Below the pieces are notes generated by a model, which did no database searches, had not been told where the DNA came from, and was given only the letters and a program-made list of their open reading frames with translations. From Nocardia uniformis NBRC 13702 (GTDB lineage Bacteria > Actinomycetota > Actinomycetes > Mycobacteriales > Mycobacteriaceae), in contig NZ_BDCE01000050.1 of NCBI RefSeq assembly GCF_001613345.1, positions 1 to 47,192 of the forward strand: a stretch of DNA of 47,192 bases, read 5' to 3'. Position numbers and translations under genes: made by a program. Below, one piece after another: positions 40,076 through 47,192 of the stretch (the stretch's first letter is position 1; each line of letters opens with the position of its first letter).

Positions 40076-40627
40076 ATGACCGACAGCGTCGATGTGATCA
40101 TGGATCTGTGGCGCCACGAGGTGCCCGAACTGGCCGACGACCTGTGGCCGGTGGCGATTGTTGGGCGTATCCAGCGACTTTCGCGCATTCTCGACCGCGC
40201 TCTGAAGGACCTCTACGCCGAGCACGGACTCGAGGTCTGGGAGTTCGACGTCCTCACCACGCTTCGCCGCTCCGGACCGCCGTACGAGCTCACCCCCGGC
40301 GCACTGCTCGAAGCGGCCATGATCACCTCGAGCACGGTCACCAACCGGATCGACCGCATGGAAGCCAAGAACCTCGTCGAACGCCTCCGCGACCCCGACG
40401 ACCGCCGCTCGGTCCGCGTCCGCCTCACCCCGCACGGGATGGAGTTGGTCGACCGCGTCTTCCGCCTCCACTTGGCCAACGAAGCACGCCTACTCCCCGA
40501 CTACACCCCCGCGGACTACCGCCGGTTCACCGGTGAGCTCCGCCGCCTCCTGGAACATTTCGACGACCACCTCGACCGCGACCGGGCGACCTCGGCGGCC
40601 AGCGCCGAAGCGGCAACGCCGAACTGA
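40076..40627 (+). CDS. MarR family transcriptional regulator
   Basis: A 183-residue winged-helix regulator. The wHTH spans about residues 50-120: LTPGALLEAAMITSSTVTNR is the HTH, and RDPDDRRSVRVRLTPHG the wing, both typical of MarR. The N- and C-terminal helices form the dimer arms. The ATG at 40076 is chosen because AAGGAG lies 5 nt upstream; a GTG at 40070 is too close to the Shine-Dalgarno. Probably represses the EamA-FMN reductase-marR genes until a phenolic or electrophile ligand binds. Confidence 0.92.
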   Translation: MTDSVDVIMDLWRHEVPELADDLWPVAIVGRIQRLSRILDRALKDLYAEHGLEVWEFDVLTTLRRSGPPYELTPGALLEAAMITSSTVTNRIDRMEAKNLVERLRDPDDRRSVRVRLTPHGMELVDRVFRLHLANEARLLPDYTPADYRRFTGELRRLLEHFDDHLDRDRATSAASAEAATPN

Positions 40628-41030
40628 AGTATCCGCGGCCGACCGCACGGAACAGGTGGTCGTGGGCGACATGACTCCTCCCGTCACGGTAGCTCCGAAC
40701 GATCGTTGCGGCGACCAGCGCCCAGCATTCGAATAAGGCTGTACACCAACCTATTTCGACCACAGACAGCCCGTACCGGGACGCTGCGATATGCTGGCCC
40801 CAGGCGGCAGTGCCTCCGGGCATGCCTGGGCAGCGGTGTTGACACCGGCCCGCCTCACCTCACTCCGTGCGCAATCCGCGACGAGTGAATCGAATATCCC
40901 CCTTCCCGGTCGTTTCCTGACGCCGGACTTCTCCCTCTCCCGAGACCGGTCGCACTGCCGCTTGCCTCGTTCAGCCCGACCGCTACCTACCGGCCGGGCC
41001 TCGACCACACCCACGGAATGGAGTGAACCC
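40628..41030. other. intergenic stretch, no gene seen
   Basis: About 400 bp with no reading frame of convincing composition on either strand and no clear palindrome. The GGAG of the DinB gene lies near its right end. Confidence 0.5.
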
Positions 41031-41540
41031 ATGAGTACCAACGTAATTACCACCGGCACCGAGCGGGCGATCCTCGAGAACATGCTCGACCTCAACCGCG
41101 TGGCCCTCATCGAGACCGTGCGCGGCCTGTCCGAAGCCGATGCGCGCCGACGACTCGTCGCGTCGCTGACGACACCGATCGCATTGATCAAGCATGCCGC
41201 CGCCGCGGAACGTATTTGGTTCCAACGGTTCTGGGCGGGACTCGACGAATCCGAATGCGACGGATACTCGCGCCGCGACGAGGGCACCTTCGCCGTCGCC
41301 GACGACGAGTCGCTGGCAGCGGTCATCGCCGAATTCGAGCGGGCGAGCGCGCGATCACGCGAAATCGCGTCCCGCTTCGACCTCGACGACACCCTGGACA
41401 ATCCCCGTGAAGGAAAGGTCAGCATGCGCTGGACACTGCTCGCCATGATCCAGGAGTTCGCCAGGCACGCCGGTCACGGCGACATCCTCCGCGAACAGAT
41501 CGACAATCCCGCACTGCGACAGCCGAACCCCGAGCAATGA
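41031..41540 (+). CDS. DinB family protein (DUF664)
   Basis: A 169-residue four-helix-bundle protein. Three metal-ligand His candidates fit the DinB fold: His in IALIKHAAAAERIWF (helix 2) and two in EFARHAGHGDILREQ (helix 4), matching the DUF664 pattern. Actinobacterial DUF664/DinB proteins include mycothiol- or bacillithiol-dependent transferases, so it may conjugate mycothiol to a small molecule. GGAG lies 7 nt before the ATG. It precedes the ABC transporter operon by 105 bp. Confidence 0.88.
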   Translation: MSTNVITTGTERAILENMLDLNRVALIETVRGLSEADARRRLVASLTTPIALIKHAAAAERIWFQRFWAGLDESECDGYSRRDEGTFAVADDESLAAVIAEFERASARSREIASRFDLDDTLDNPREGKVSMRWTLLAMIQEFARHAGHGDILREQIDNPALRQPNPEQ

Positions 41541-41645
41541 GATCAGGGCGAGCCGAATCGCAGTGGATCTCACCCTCGAGAGCTACACCGGAAGACCACT
41601 CCGCAGCGTGATGCGTGCACCGGTACCCGTGCCTACCGTCGTAGT

Positions 41646-42572
41646 GTGATCGAAGCACGGGGCTTGACCAAGTATTACGGCCGGACATGCGCGGTCGAAG
41701 ATCTGACGTTCACTGTCGAACCCGGGCGGGTTACCGGATTCCTCGGGCCGAACGGCTCGGGGAAGTCGACAACCATGCGGTTGATCCTCGGCCTGGACAG
41801 TCCGACGCGTGGTGCGGTCACCGTGACCGGGCGGCGATACCGTGACCTGGTGCGGCCGCTGCATACCGTGGGTGCGTTGCTGGATGCCGGGGACGTCATG
41901 CGTTCGCGGACCGCCGCCGCGCATCTGGAGATCCTCGCGGCGAGCAATCGCATTCCGCGGCGTCGCGTCGATGAAGTGCTCGATCTGGTCGGGCTCACCA
42001 GCGTGGCGGGAAAGCGGGTCCGGGGGTTCTCGCTGGGCATGCTGCAACGGCTCGGCATAGCGGCGGCCCTGCTGGGCGATCCCGCGATTCTGGTATTGGA
42101 CGAGCCGGTCAACGGCTTGGATACCGAGGGGATCCGCTGGATTCGCGGAATGCTGCGGGCAATGGCCGATGAGGGTCGCACGGTTCTGCTCTCCAGCCAT
42201 CTGATGAGCGAAACACAGCTGGTGGCCGATCATCTGATCGTCATCGGCGCGGGACGGTTGCTCGCGGACGAGCCGATCGTCGAATTCGTCGAACGCCGAA
42301 CCGATCCGGTGGTCCTGGTGCGCAGCGCCGAACTGAGCTCTTTCGCCGCCGTCCTCGGCGCGCGTATCGAGATCCGCGGTGACACCGGCACGGTACGCGG
42401 CATCGCGTCGCGCGAGATCGGCAGGCTGGCGATGACGCACGGGATCGTGCTCGACGAGTTGACGCCGGTGCACGCGTCGGTGGAAGACGTATTCACCCGC
42501 CTCGTTACCGAACATCAACGGTTCGGTCACCGACCCCGAGCGGCCGACGAAGTGAAAGGTACTGCCGCATGA
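41646..42572 (+). CDS. ABC transporter ATP-binding protein
   Basis: A 308-residue ATPase of the antibiotic/lantibiotic exporter type. Walker A GPNGSGKST, signature VRGFSLGMLQRLGIAAAL (a diverged LSGGQ), Walker B AILVLDEPVNGLD, and switch His in VLLSSHLMSE. The C-terminal about 80 residues form a regulatory extension. The GTG start has no Shine-Dalgarno, so translation may be leaderless. Its stop overlaps the permease ATG. The following two-component system suggests an inducible self- or drug-resistance exporter. Confidence 0.93.
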   Translation: MIEARGLTKYYGRTCAVEDLTFTVEPGRVTGFLGPNGSGKSTTMRLILGLDSPTRGAVTVTGRRYRDLVRPLHTVGALLDAGDVMRSRTAAAHLEILAASNRIPRRRVDEVLDLVGLTSVAGKRVRGFSLGMLQRLGIAAALLGDPAILVLDEPVNGLDTEGIRWIRGMLRAMADEGRTVLLSSHLMSETQLVADHLIVIGAGRLLADEPIVEFVERRTDPVVLVRSAELSSFAAVLGARIEIRGDTGTVRGIASREIGRLAMTHGIVLDELTPVHASVEDVFTRLVTEHQRFGHRPRAADEVKGTAA

Positions 42573-43348
42573 CGACATTGGTGGATTCTTCGACATCGTG
42601 GGCGTATGTGCGCGATCAGGTTCGCGCCGAGGTGATCAAGGTGCGTTCGGCGCGGTCGCTGTGGCTGCTACCGCTGCTGGCGGCGGCGCTCGGGCCGGTG
42701 ACGGCGATATTCGTCGGGCTGACCGGCAGCATGGAGACGGGCGATACCGTGCTCGGCGGCGCGTTGACCGGGGCCACGCTGGCACTCGCCGTGGTCGCGG
42801 CCTGGGGCGCCCTGGTGATCACGACCGAGTTCTCCTCCGGGACAATCCGGCCCACCCTATCGGCCACACCGCAACGCGGAATCATCTTGGGCGCCAAAGT
42901 CATCGTGGTCGGATCGGTCGCCGCGGTGGTCGGCTTGGTCAGTATCACGGCGGCGTACGCGGTCGGTGTCGCCACTATAGATTCCACGAAATACGCAGGT
43001 GGTGAACCGCTTCCAGGGCTACTGGGCATCTACGTCTGTTTCCCCGCGACGGCGTTGCTCGGTCTGGCCACCGGGGTGGCCCTGCGCAGCTCGGTGGGCG
43101 CGGTCGGCGCCGTCACCGCCCATGTGGTGCTGCCGCAACTGTCCTCGGCAACAGCCTTCGGCGACCTGCACAGGTGGGTTACCGTCGCCGCGCCCAGTGC
43201 CGTAGTGGCCAAACTGTCGCAAAGTACGGACGGGGCAACCGAACTCATCGGGTCACTGGGCGGCTGGCCACGATTGGCCATCGTAATCGCCTGCACCCTC
43301 AGCGCCCTCGCGATGGCGCACCGAATCATCGATCGCGCCGACCTGTGA
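42569..43348 (+). CDS. ABC-2 type permease
   Basis: A 259-residue membrane protein with about six helices. The N-terminal RDQVRAEVIKVRSARSLWLL is the cytosolic coupling segment common to ABC-2 permeases, and ITTEFSSGTIRPTLSATPQR the conserved tether after helix 2. It is the membrane partner of the upstream ATPase, with which it overlaps by ATGA. Its own stop overlaps the GTG of the sensor kinase. Substrate unknown. Confidence 0.9.
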   Translation: MTTLVDSSTSWAYVRDQVRAEVIKVRSARSLWLLPLLAAALGPVTAIFVGLTGSMETGDTVLGGALTGATLALAVVAAWGALVITTEFSSGTIRPTLSATPQRGIILGAKVIVVGSVAAVVGLVSITAAYAVGVATIDSTKYAGGEPLPGLLGIYVCFPATALLGLATGVALRSSVGAVGAVTAHVVLPQLSSATAFGDLHRWVTVAAPSAVVAKLSQSTDGATELIGSLGGWPRLAIVIACTLSALAMAHRIIDRADL

Positions 43349-44487
43349 ACCTCCGCCTCGCCGAACAGTGGCGAATACCCGTACTGCTGGCGGTGGCCGC
43401 GTTCATGTTCGCCGTGGTCGATCACACGCTGCTGTCGGACACCGACCTCGGACCTCGCCTGTCGCCGGCACTGGCGCTGATCCAAGCGCTCGCCATCATG
43501 GCGCAGCTGCGGGTTCCGCTGCTCGGCTGGGCGGTCAGCCTGGCAGGGGTGACATATGCCTCGGCCGCCGTGCACGACTCGCTGTGGGTCGACGCGATGT
43601 TCAACAGCTACCTGGTGGTGCTGGCGCTCGTCGCGCTGCGGGTGTCGTGGCGGTCGGCGACCGTGGTGTGGGTGGCCACGGCCTCGCTGAGTGTCGTTGT
43701 CGCGTTGATGATGCCGCAGAGTCGGCCCGCCGAGGTGGTCGAATCAGCCGTCCTCACCGGCCTCGTTCTGGTTGCCGGGGCAGCGTTGCGGGCACTGTTC
43801 GAGGCACGCCGTGACGCCCTCGCCCAAAGCCGGGAGTCGATCCGTCAGCGAGAGCGCAACGCGCTGCTCGAGGAACGTACGCGCATCGCCCGCGAGTTGC
43901 ATGATGTGGTGGCGCACCATATGTCGGTGGTCGCCATCCAGGCCGAAGCCGCCCGGTATCGCGTCGCCGATCCACCACCCGATCTGCTCGCCAGCCTCAG
44001 CGCGATCCGCGGCAGCGCGGCGGCGGCACTCGACGAGATGCGCCGAATACTGGGGGTGCTGCGCGCCGATCTGGATGTCCCGACCCAACCGCAGCCGCAT
44101 ATCGACGATCTCACCGAACTCGTCGACGGGGTGCGCAACGCTGGTCGCGAGGTCACGGTCAGTCGACACGGCACGGCACCGGAACTCTCCGCAGGCGTGG
44201 CGGTCTCCGCGTACCGCATCGTCCAGGAAGCGCTGAGCAACGCGCTACGCCACGCACCAGGAGCAGCCATCGCCATCGAATTTTCCTACCGTGCTACCGA
44301 TCTCATGATCGATGTCCGCAACGAACCCGGATCCGCGGCAGCTATGGCATCCGGCAACGGTCACGGCCTGATCGGCATGCGTGAGCGGGTTGCCATGCTG
44401 GGCGGTGGTTTCGAGGCGGGACCGACACCGGAGGGCGGCTACCGCGTCACAGCCGTCCTGCCGCTCGACGAACGGACGACGCCATGA
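43345..44487 (+). CDS. sensor histidine kinase (HisKA_3 type)
   Basis: A 380-residue kinase. Four to five membrane helices occupy about 10-150 with very short loops, suggesting membrane or drug sensing. A coiled stretch follows; the phospho-acceptor is His186 in ARELHDVVAHHMSVVAIQAE, the HisKA_3 motif. The HATPase_c domain (about 270-375) has the N box VQEALSNALRHAP and GHGLIGMRERVAMLGGG. It phosphorylates the adjacent LuxR-type regulator. Start overlaps the permease stop (GTGA); stop overlaps the regulator ATG. Confidence 0.93.
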   Translation: MNLRLAEQWRIPVLLAVAAFMFAVVDHTLLSDTDLGPRLSPALALIQALAIMAQLRVPLLGWAVSLAGVTYASAAVHDSLWVDAMFNSYLVVLALVALRVSWRSATVVWVATASLSVVVALMMPQSRPAEVVESAVLTGLVLVAGAALRALFEARRDALAQSRESIRQRERNALLEERTRIARELHDVVAHHMSVVAIQAEAARYRVADPPPDLLASLSAIRGSAAAALDEMRRILGVLRADLDVPTQPQPHIDDLTELVDGVRNAGREVTVSRHGTAPELSAGVAVSAYRIVQEALSNALRHAPGAAIAIEFSYRATDLMIDVRNEPGSAAAMASGNGHGLIGMRERVAMLGGGFEAGPTPEGGYRVTAVLPLDERTTP

Positions 44488-45140
44488 CCATTCGAGTGCT
44501 GATTGCCGACGACCAGGCCCTGGTGCGCGACGGCCTGACCGTGCTCCTGCGAGCGCAACCCGGCATCGAGGTGGTCGCCGCGGCCGCCGACGGCGCCGCA
44601 GCGGAGAACCTCACCGCCACACTGCATCCCGATGTGGTGCTGATGGATATTCGGATGCCCGGGATCGATGGGCTGGAAGCGACCGCACGCATTGTCGCCT
44701 CCGGCGCACCGACCAGGGTGATCGTCTTGACCACCTACGATCTGGACGAGTACGTCTTCCGCGCCCTTCGCGCCGGTGCCAGCGGATTCCTGCTCAAGGA
44801 CACACCGGCGCAGGCGCTTGCCGAGGGCATCCGCACCGTCGCGCGCGGTGACGCACTGCTCGCGCCCTCGGTGACGCGGCGGCTGCTGGACGAATTCGCC
44901 CGCCTCGGCGCCCGTGCGCGCCCGGACCACGCGGCATTGCGTCAACTCACCGAACGCGAAACCCAGGTACTCGAGCTCATCGCGCGCGGGCTGTCCAATG
45001 CCGAGATCGCGGACAGCCTCGTCATCGCCGAGGAAACCGTCAAAACCCACGTCGGACGCATCCTGGCGAAGCTGCACCTGCGCGACCGCACCCAGGCGGC
45101 GATCTTCGCCTATGAAACAGGCTTGGCCACACCGGGTTGA
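44484..45140 (+). CDS. LuxR/NarL-type response regulator
   Basis: A 218-residue regulator. The receiver domain (1-120) has acidic pair Asp9-Asp10, phospho-acceptor Asp55 in VVLMDIRMPG, Thr in VLTTYD and Lys in LLKDT. The LuxR HTH (about 150-215) is marked by LTERETQVLELIARGLSNAE and KTHVGRILAKLHLRDRTQAA. Paired with the kinase; together they probably control the ABC exporter and perhaps the following monooxygenase. Confidence 0.95.
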   Translation: MTIRVLIADDQALVRDGLTVLLRAQPGIEVVAAAADGAAAENLTATLHPDVVLMDIRMPGIDGLEATARIVASGAPTRVIVLTTYDLDEYVFRALRAGASGFLLKDTPAQALAEGIRTVARGDALLAPSVTRRLLDEFARLGARARPDHAALRQLTERETQVLELIARGLSNAEIADSLVIAEETVKTHVGRILAKLHLRDRTQAAIFAYETGLATPG

Positions 45141-45172
45141 CCGCGACGAGCCCTCAGCACAGGAGAACAACC

Positions 45173-46597
45173 ATGCACACACTGATCGTCGGAGCCGGTC
45201 CCACCGGCTTGACGCTGGCCATCGACCTTGCCCGCCGGGGGCTCGACGTCCGCATCATCGACAAAACCGCCCGCTTCTTCGACGGGTCCCGTGGCGACGG
45301 GATCCAGCCACGCACCCTCGAGGTTTTCGATGATTTGGGAGTGATCGCCGACGTACTCGACCAGGGCGCACCGCAACCGGTTATCCGGATGTTCCAGGGC
45401 GGCGAACAGGTTCGCGAACTTCGCATGAGCGAGCCCCGAGATCCCACTCCCGCTGTGCCATACCCGAATCCGTGGGTGCTCGGCCAGTCACAGACCGAGG
45501 CGATCCTCCGTAATCGCTCGGCGGAGTTCGGTGTTCAGGTCGAGCTCGACACCGAGCTGGTCGGATTCGACCAGGGCGCGGACGGCGTCACCGCGACACT
45601 GCATCGAGAGGGCGGCTCCGAAACCGTGCGCGCGGACTATCTCGTCGGTGCCGACGGTGCGGCGAGCACGGTCCGCAAGTTGTCGGGCATCGGGTTCGAG
45701 GGCAGCACCGATGAGTCGATCCGCATGGTCCTCGGCGATGTTCGCGCCGACGCGCTCGACCACGATTACGGCTACTGGTTCGGGGCCGCCGACAATCCCC
45801 GCGAAGGCATTGTCCTCTCACCGCTGCCCGGTGACCGCTTCTTCCAATTCGGTATGCCCGCGCGGTCCACGACCGAACCGACCCTGCGCGTCTTGCAGCA
45901 CTGTCTCGAAACCTATTCGGACCGAACCGATATCCGACTCGACGACCTGCGCTGGTGCACAGTGTGGCGGCCCAATGTGCGCCTCGCCCACCGCTACCGC
46001 GACAGACGGGTATTCCTCGCGGGCGACGCCGCCCACGTACACCCGCCCGCCGGTGGACAAGGGCTCAATACCGGCATCCAAGACGCCTACAACCTCGGCT
46101 GGAAACTCAGCGACGGATCGCCGGACCTGCTGGCGAGCTACGAATCCGAACGACGCCCGGTCGCCGCCCGCGTACTCGGCCTCAGCACCGAACTACTGCG
46201 CCGTCACACCGACGGCGACGAGAACGCACACCACCGCGGCGAGGACACCCACCAACTCGACATCACCTACCGGGCCCCCTCCGCGGCCGGTCGTGTGGTC
46301 ACCGGCGACCGAGCCCCCGACGCCCCGCTCCTCGACTCCTCCGGCCACCAGATCCGCCTCTTCGATCTGTTTCGCGGTCCACACGCCACCCTGCTGTGCT
46401 TCGACTCCCCCGCCCCCACCGACCTCACACCCGGGATCAGCGCGTGGTCGATTCTGCGCCGCACCCACACCCGAACCGACCACGATCGGTATGTAATCGA
46501 CTCGGCCGAAACCGCTTTCGAGTCCTACGACGCCCAACCCGGTACCCGCATCCTCGTTCGACCGGACGGATACGTGGGCACTATGAGTACCGGATAG
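45173..46597 (+). CDS. group A FAD-dependent aromatic monooxygenase
   Basis: A 474-residue PHBH-fold flavoprotein. LIVGAGPTGLTLAIDLARRG is the FAD Rossmann loop, DYLVGADGAASTVRK the DG motif, and FLAGDAAHVHPPAGGQGLNT the GD motif that binds FAD ribose and NADPH. The C-terminal part (about 385-474) looks like the thioredoxin-like domain of phenol hydroxylase and polyketide hydroxylases. It hydroxylates an aromatic substrate or drug. AGGAG lies 7 nt before the ATG. It follows the two-component system by 32 bp, so drug inactivation is an appealing but unproven role. Confidence 0.92.
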   Translation: MHTLIVGAGPTGLTLAIDLARRGLDVRIIDKTARFFDGSRGDGIQPRTLEVFDDLGVIADVLDQGAPQPVIRMFQGGEQVRELRMSEPRDPTPAVPYPNPWVLGQSQTEAILRNRSAEFGVQVELDTELVGFDQGADGVTATLHREGGSETVRADYLVGADGAASTVRKLSGIGFEGSTDESIRMVLGDVRADALDHDYGYWFGAADNPREGIVLSPLPGDRFFQFGMPARSTTEPTLRVLQHCLETYSDRTDIRLDDLRWCTVWRPNVRLAHRYRDRRVFLAGDAAHVHPPAGGQGLNTGIQDAYNLGWKLSDGSPDLLASYESERRPVAARVLGLSTELLRRHTDGDENAHHRGEDTHQLDITYRAPSAAGRVVTGDRAPDAPLLDSSGHQIRLFDLFRGPHATLLCFDSPAPTDLTPGISAWSILRRTHTRTDHDRYVIDSAETAFESYDAQPGTRILVRPDGYVGTMSTG

Positions 46598-46620
46598 ATG
46601 CTAGGTCAGTTGCCGCATGT

Positions 46621-46649
46621 CCGCCGGTGCCGCGACCGGGCACCGGCGG
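46621..46649. terminator. bidirectional hairpin terminator
   Basis: A perfect 11-bp stem, CCGCCGGTGCC and its complement, with a 7-nt loop. It lies between the convergent stops of the FAD monooxygenase and the secreted protein. No U tract, as is common in high-GC actinobacteria. Confidence 0.7.
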
Positions 46650-46658
46650 CCGGTGTTG

Positions 46659-47003
46659 TCACCACCAGAAGGTCACGACCTCCCACCGCTGCAGCGTGCC
46701 CGGAGTATCGCAGTGCGCCCAGGAATGCTGACCGTTCCACGCGACCGGACCACGGCGTTCATAGGTGGCCCAACTACTGCCGAACCAGCCCCACCAGTGT
46801 CGGCACTCGATCTTCACCTGGTGCCGCACCGGCCAATGACACGTCGAGAACGCCGCGCTGTTATTGACCGGATGTGCCGCGCATCCCGGATGCCACGGCT
46901 GCCACGGCTGCGCCTGAACCGGCGCGGCACCCATCACCACCCCCGCGCCGAGCAATGTTGCCGCCGACGCACTCACCAACATCTTCTTGACGATCGACCC
47001 CAT
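46659..47003 (-). CDS. small secreted Trp/Cys-rich protein
   Basis: A 114-residue protein with a Sec signal peptide (core about 9-25, cleavage after VQA near residue 31). The mature part is rich in Trp (about a dozen) and has four Cys (PGCAA, STCHW, ECRHW, HCDTP), suggesting two disulfides. No known domain recognised; it may be a wall- or surface-binding protein. GGAGG lies 5 nt before the ATG, with a GTG one codon earlier too close. The remaining 189 bp of the window upstream hold nothing else I can support. Confidence 0.75.
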   Translation of the reverse strand: MGSIVKKMLVSASAATLLGAGVVMGAAPVQAQPWQPWHPGCAAHPVNNSAAFSTCHWPVRHQVKIECRHWWGWFGSSWATYERRGPVAWNGQHSWAHCDTPGTLQRWEVVTFWW

Positions 47004-47192
47004 CACAACCTCCCACCAGCGTGGGGCACGACGCCCCCGACTCTGATAGGCCCACGCGCTATTCGAAGTTCGGTGGCACTCCGCACTCCGCGGCCAACCA
47101 CCCTTACGTGACCTACGTCACATATCAACGCCTCAGCGTTACACGGTGCGCGGCACCCCTCGAATCGAGACGCCAAAACGCCAGTTCGAGGC

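Noticed and set aside
1..47192. CRISPR arrays, tRNA, rRNA, intact insertion sequences, integrase or attachment sites
   Set aside because: None seen. No regularly spaced repeats, no transposase or integrase domains, and no tRNA-like cloverleaf noticed by eye; short tRNAs cannot be fully excluded without a covariance search.

Overview
The window is GC-rich actinobacterial DNA, most likely from a mycolate-containing Corynebacteriales member such as Nocardia. Evidence: strong G/C third-position bias, an MMPL exporter, a DUF1707 protein, a DinB/DUF664 protein, valine-catabolic mmsB-mmsA, an actinobacterial-type mercury locus with an ArsR-family regulator, and many GTG starts with GTGA/ATGA stop-start overlaps. 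The genus is inferred; there is no rRNA or tRNA gene to confirm it.

Layout. 1-5.8 kb: cut-off lipase-like hydrolase, DUF1707 protein, lipoprotein, MMPL transporter, YwaF-like membrane protein, LapA-like protein, a small membrane protein. 5.8-10.9 kb: mmsB-mmsA beside a LysR regulator and an MHS-type transporter, with shared TTTGCAG/CTGCA operator elements. 10.9-15.1 kb: CPBP protease, flavin monooxygenase, small secreted protein, alpha/beta hydrolase and divergent TetR regulator. 15.1-24.4 kb: two nearly identical peroxiredoxin-like genes flanking a SulP-MerR operon and a TetR remnant, then TlpA and CcdA, a methyltransferase plus a tetraether-synthase-like radical SAM enzyme, and DUF427 plus a Cys-Cys membrane protein. 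24.4-29 kb: multicopper oxidase with a secreted partner, then merA, an ArsR-type MerR and a merF broken by one amber codon. 29-34.9 kb: DUF234-type ATPase, mobile hairpin repeats, a copper operon (DUF6153-like, TauE/SafE-cupredoxin, CopZ), a Crp/Fnr regulator and a membrane protein. 34.8-38.5 kb: sulfane-sulfur module (ArsR-rhodanese fusion, persulfide dioxygenase-like/rhodanese protein, MFS) and a decayed copy of the copper operon. 38.5-40.6 kb: EamA exporter, FMN reductase and MarR under a repeated palindrome. 41-47 kb: DinB protein, ABC exporter with two-component system, FAD monooxygenase, secreted protein.

Main observation. A 16-bp palindrome, TGTCA-N6-TGACA, occurs seven times (five perfect, two with one mismatch), at 15742, 19236, 20752, 23535, 24393, 33737 and 34553. 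These sites sit in front of both peroxiredoxin-like genes, tlpA-ccdA, the radical SAM/methyltransferase operon and divergent DUF427 operon, the multicopper oxidase, and between the Crp/Fnr gene and the membrane-protein gene beside it. It has the 5-6-5 geometry of Crp-family sites. The Crp/Fnr protein at 32974-33705 keeps the arginine equivalent to E. coli CRP Arg180 but has proline in place of Glu181, and Glu181 reads the position at which TGTCA differs from TGTGA. I therefore propose one locally encoded Crp/Fnr regulon joining thiol redox, periplasmic disulfide chemistry, a radical SAM-methyltransferase pair and copper/mercury-type membrane proteins. Its signal and chemistry are unknown.

Metal and sulfur stress is the theme of the middle of the window. 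Mercury, copper, sulfane-sulfur and thiol-redox modules lie next to each other, several with decayed duplicates, as expected of an accessory region built by repeated acquisition and loss.
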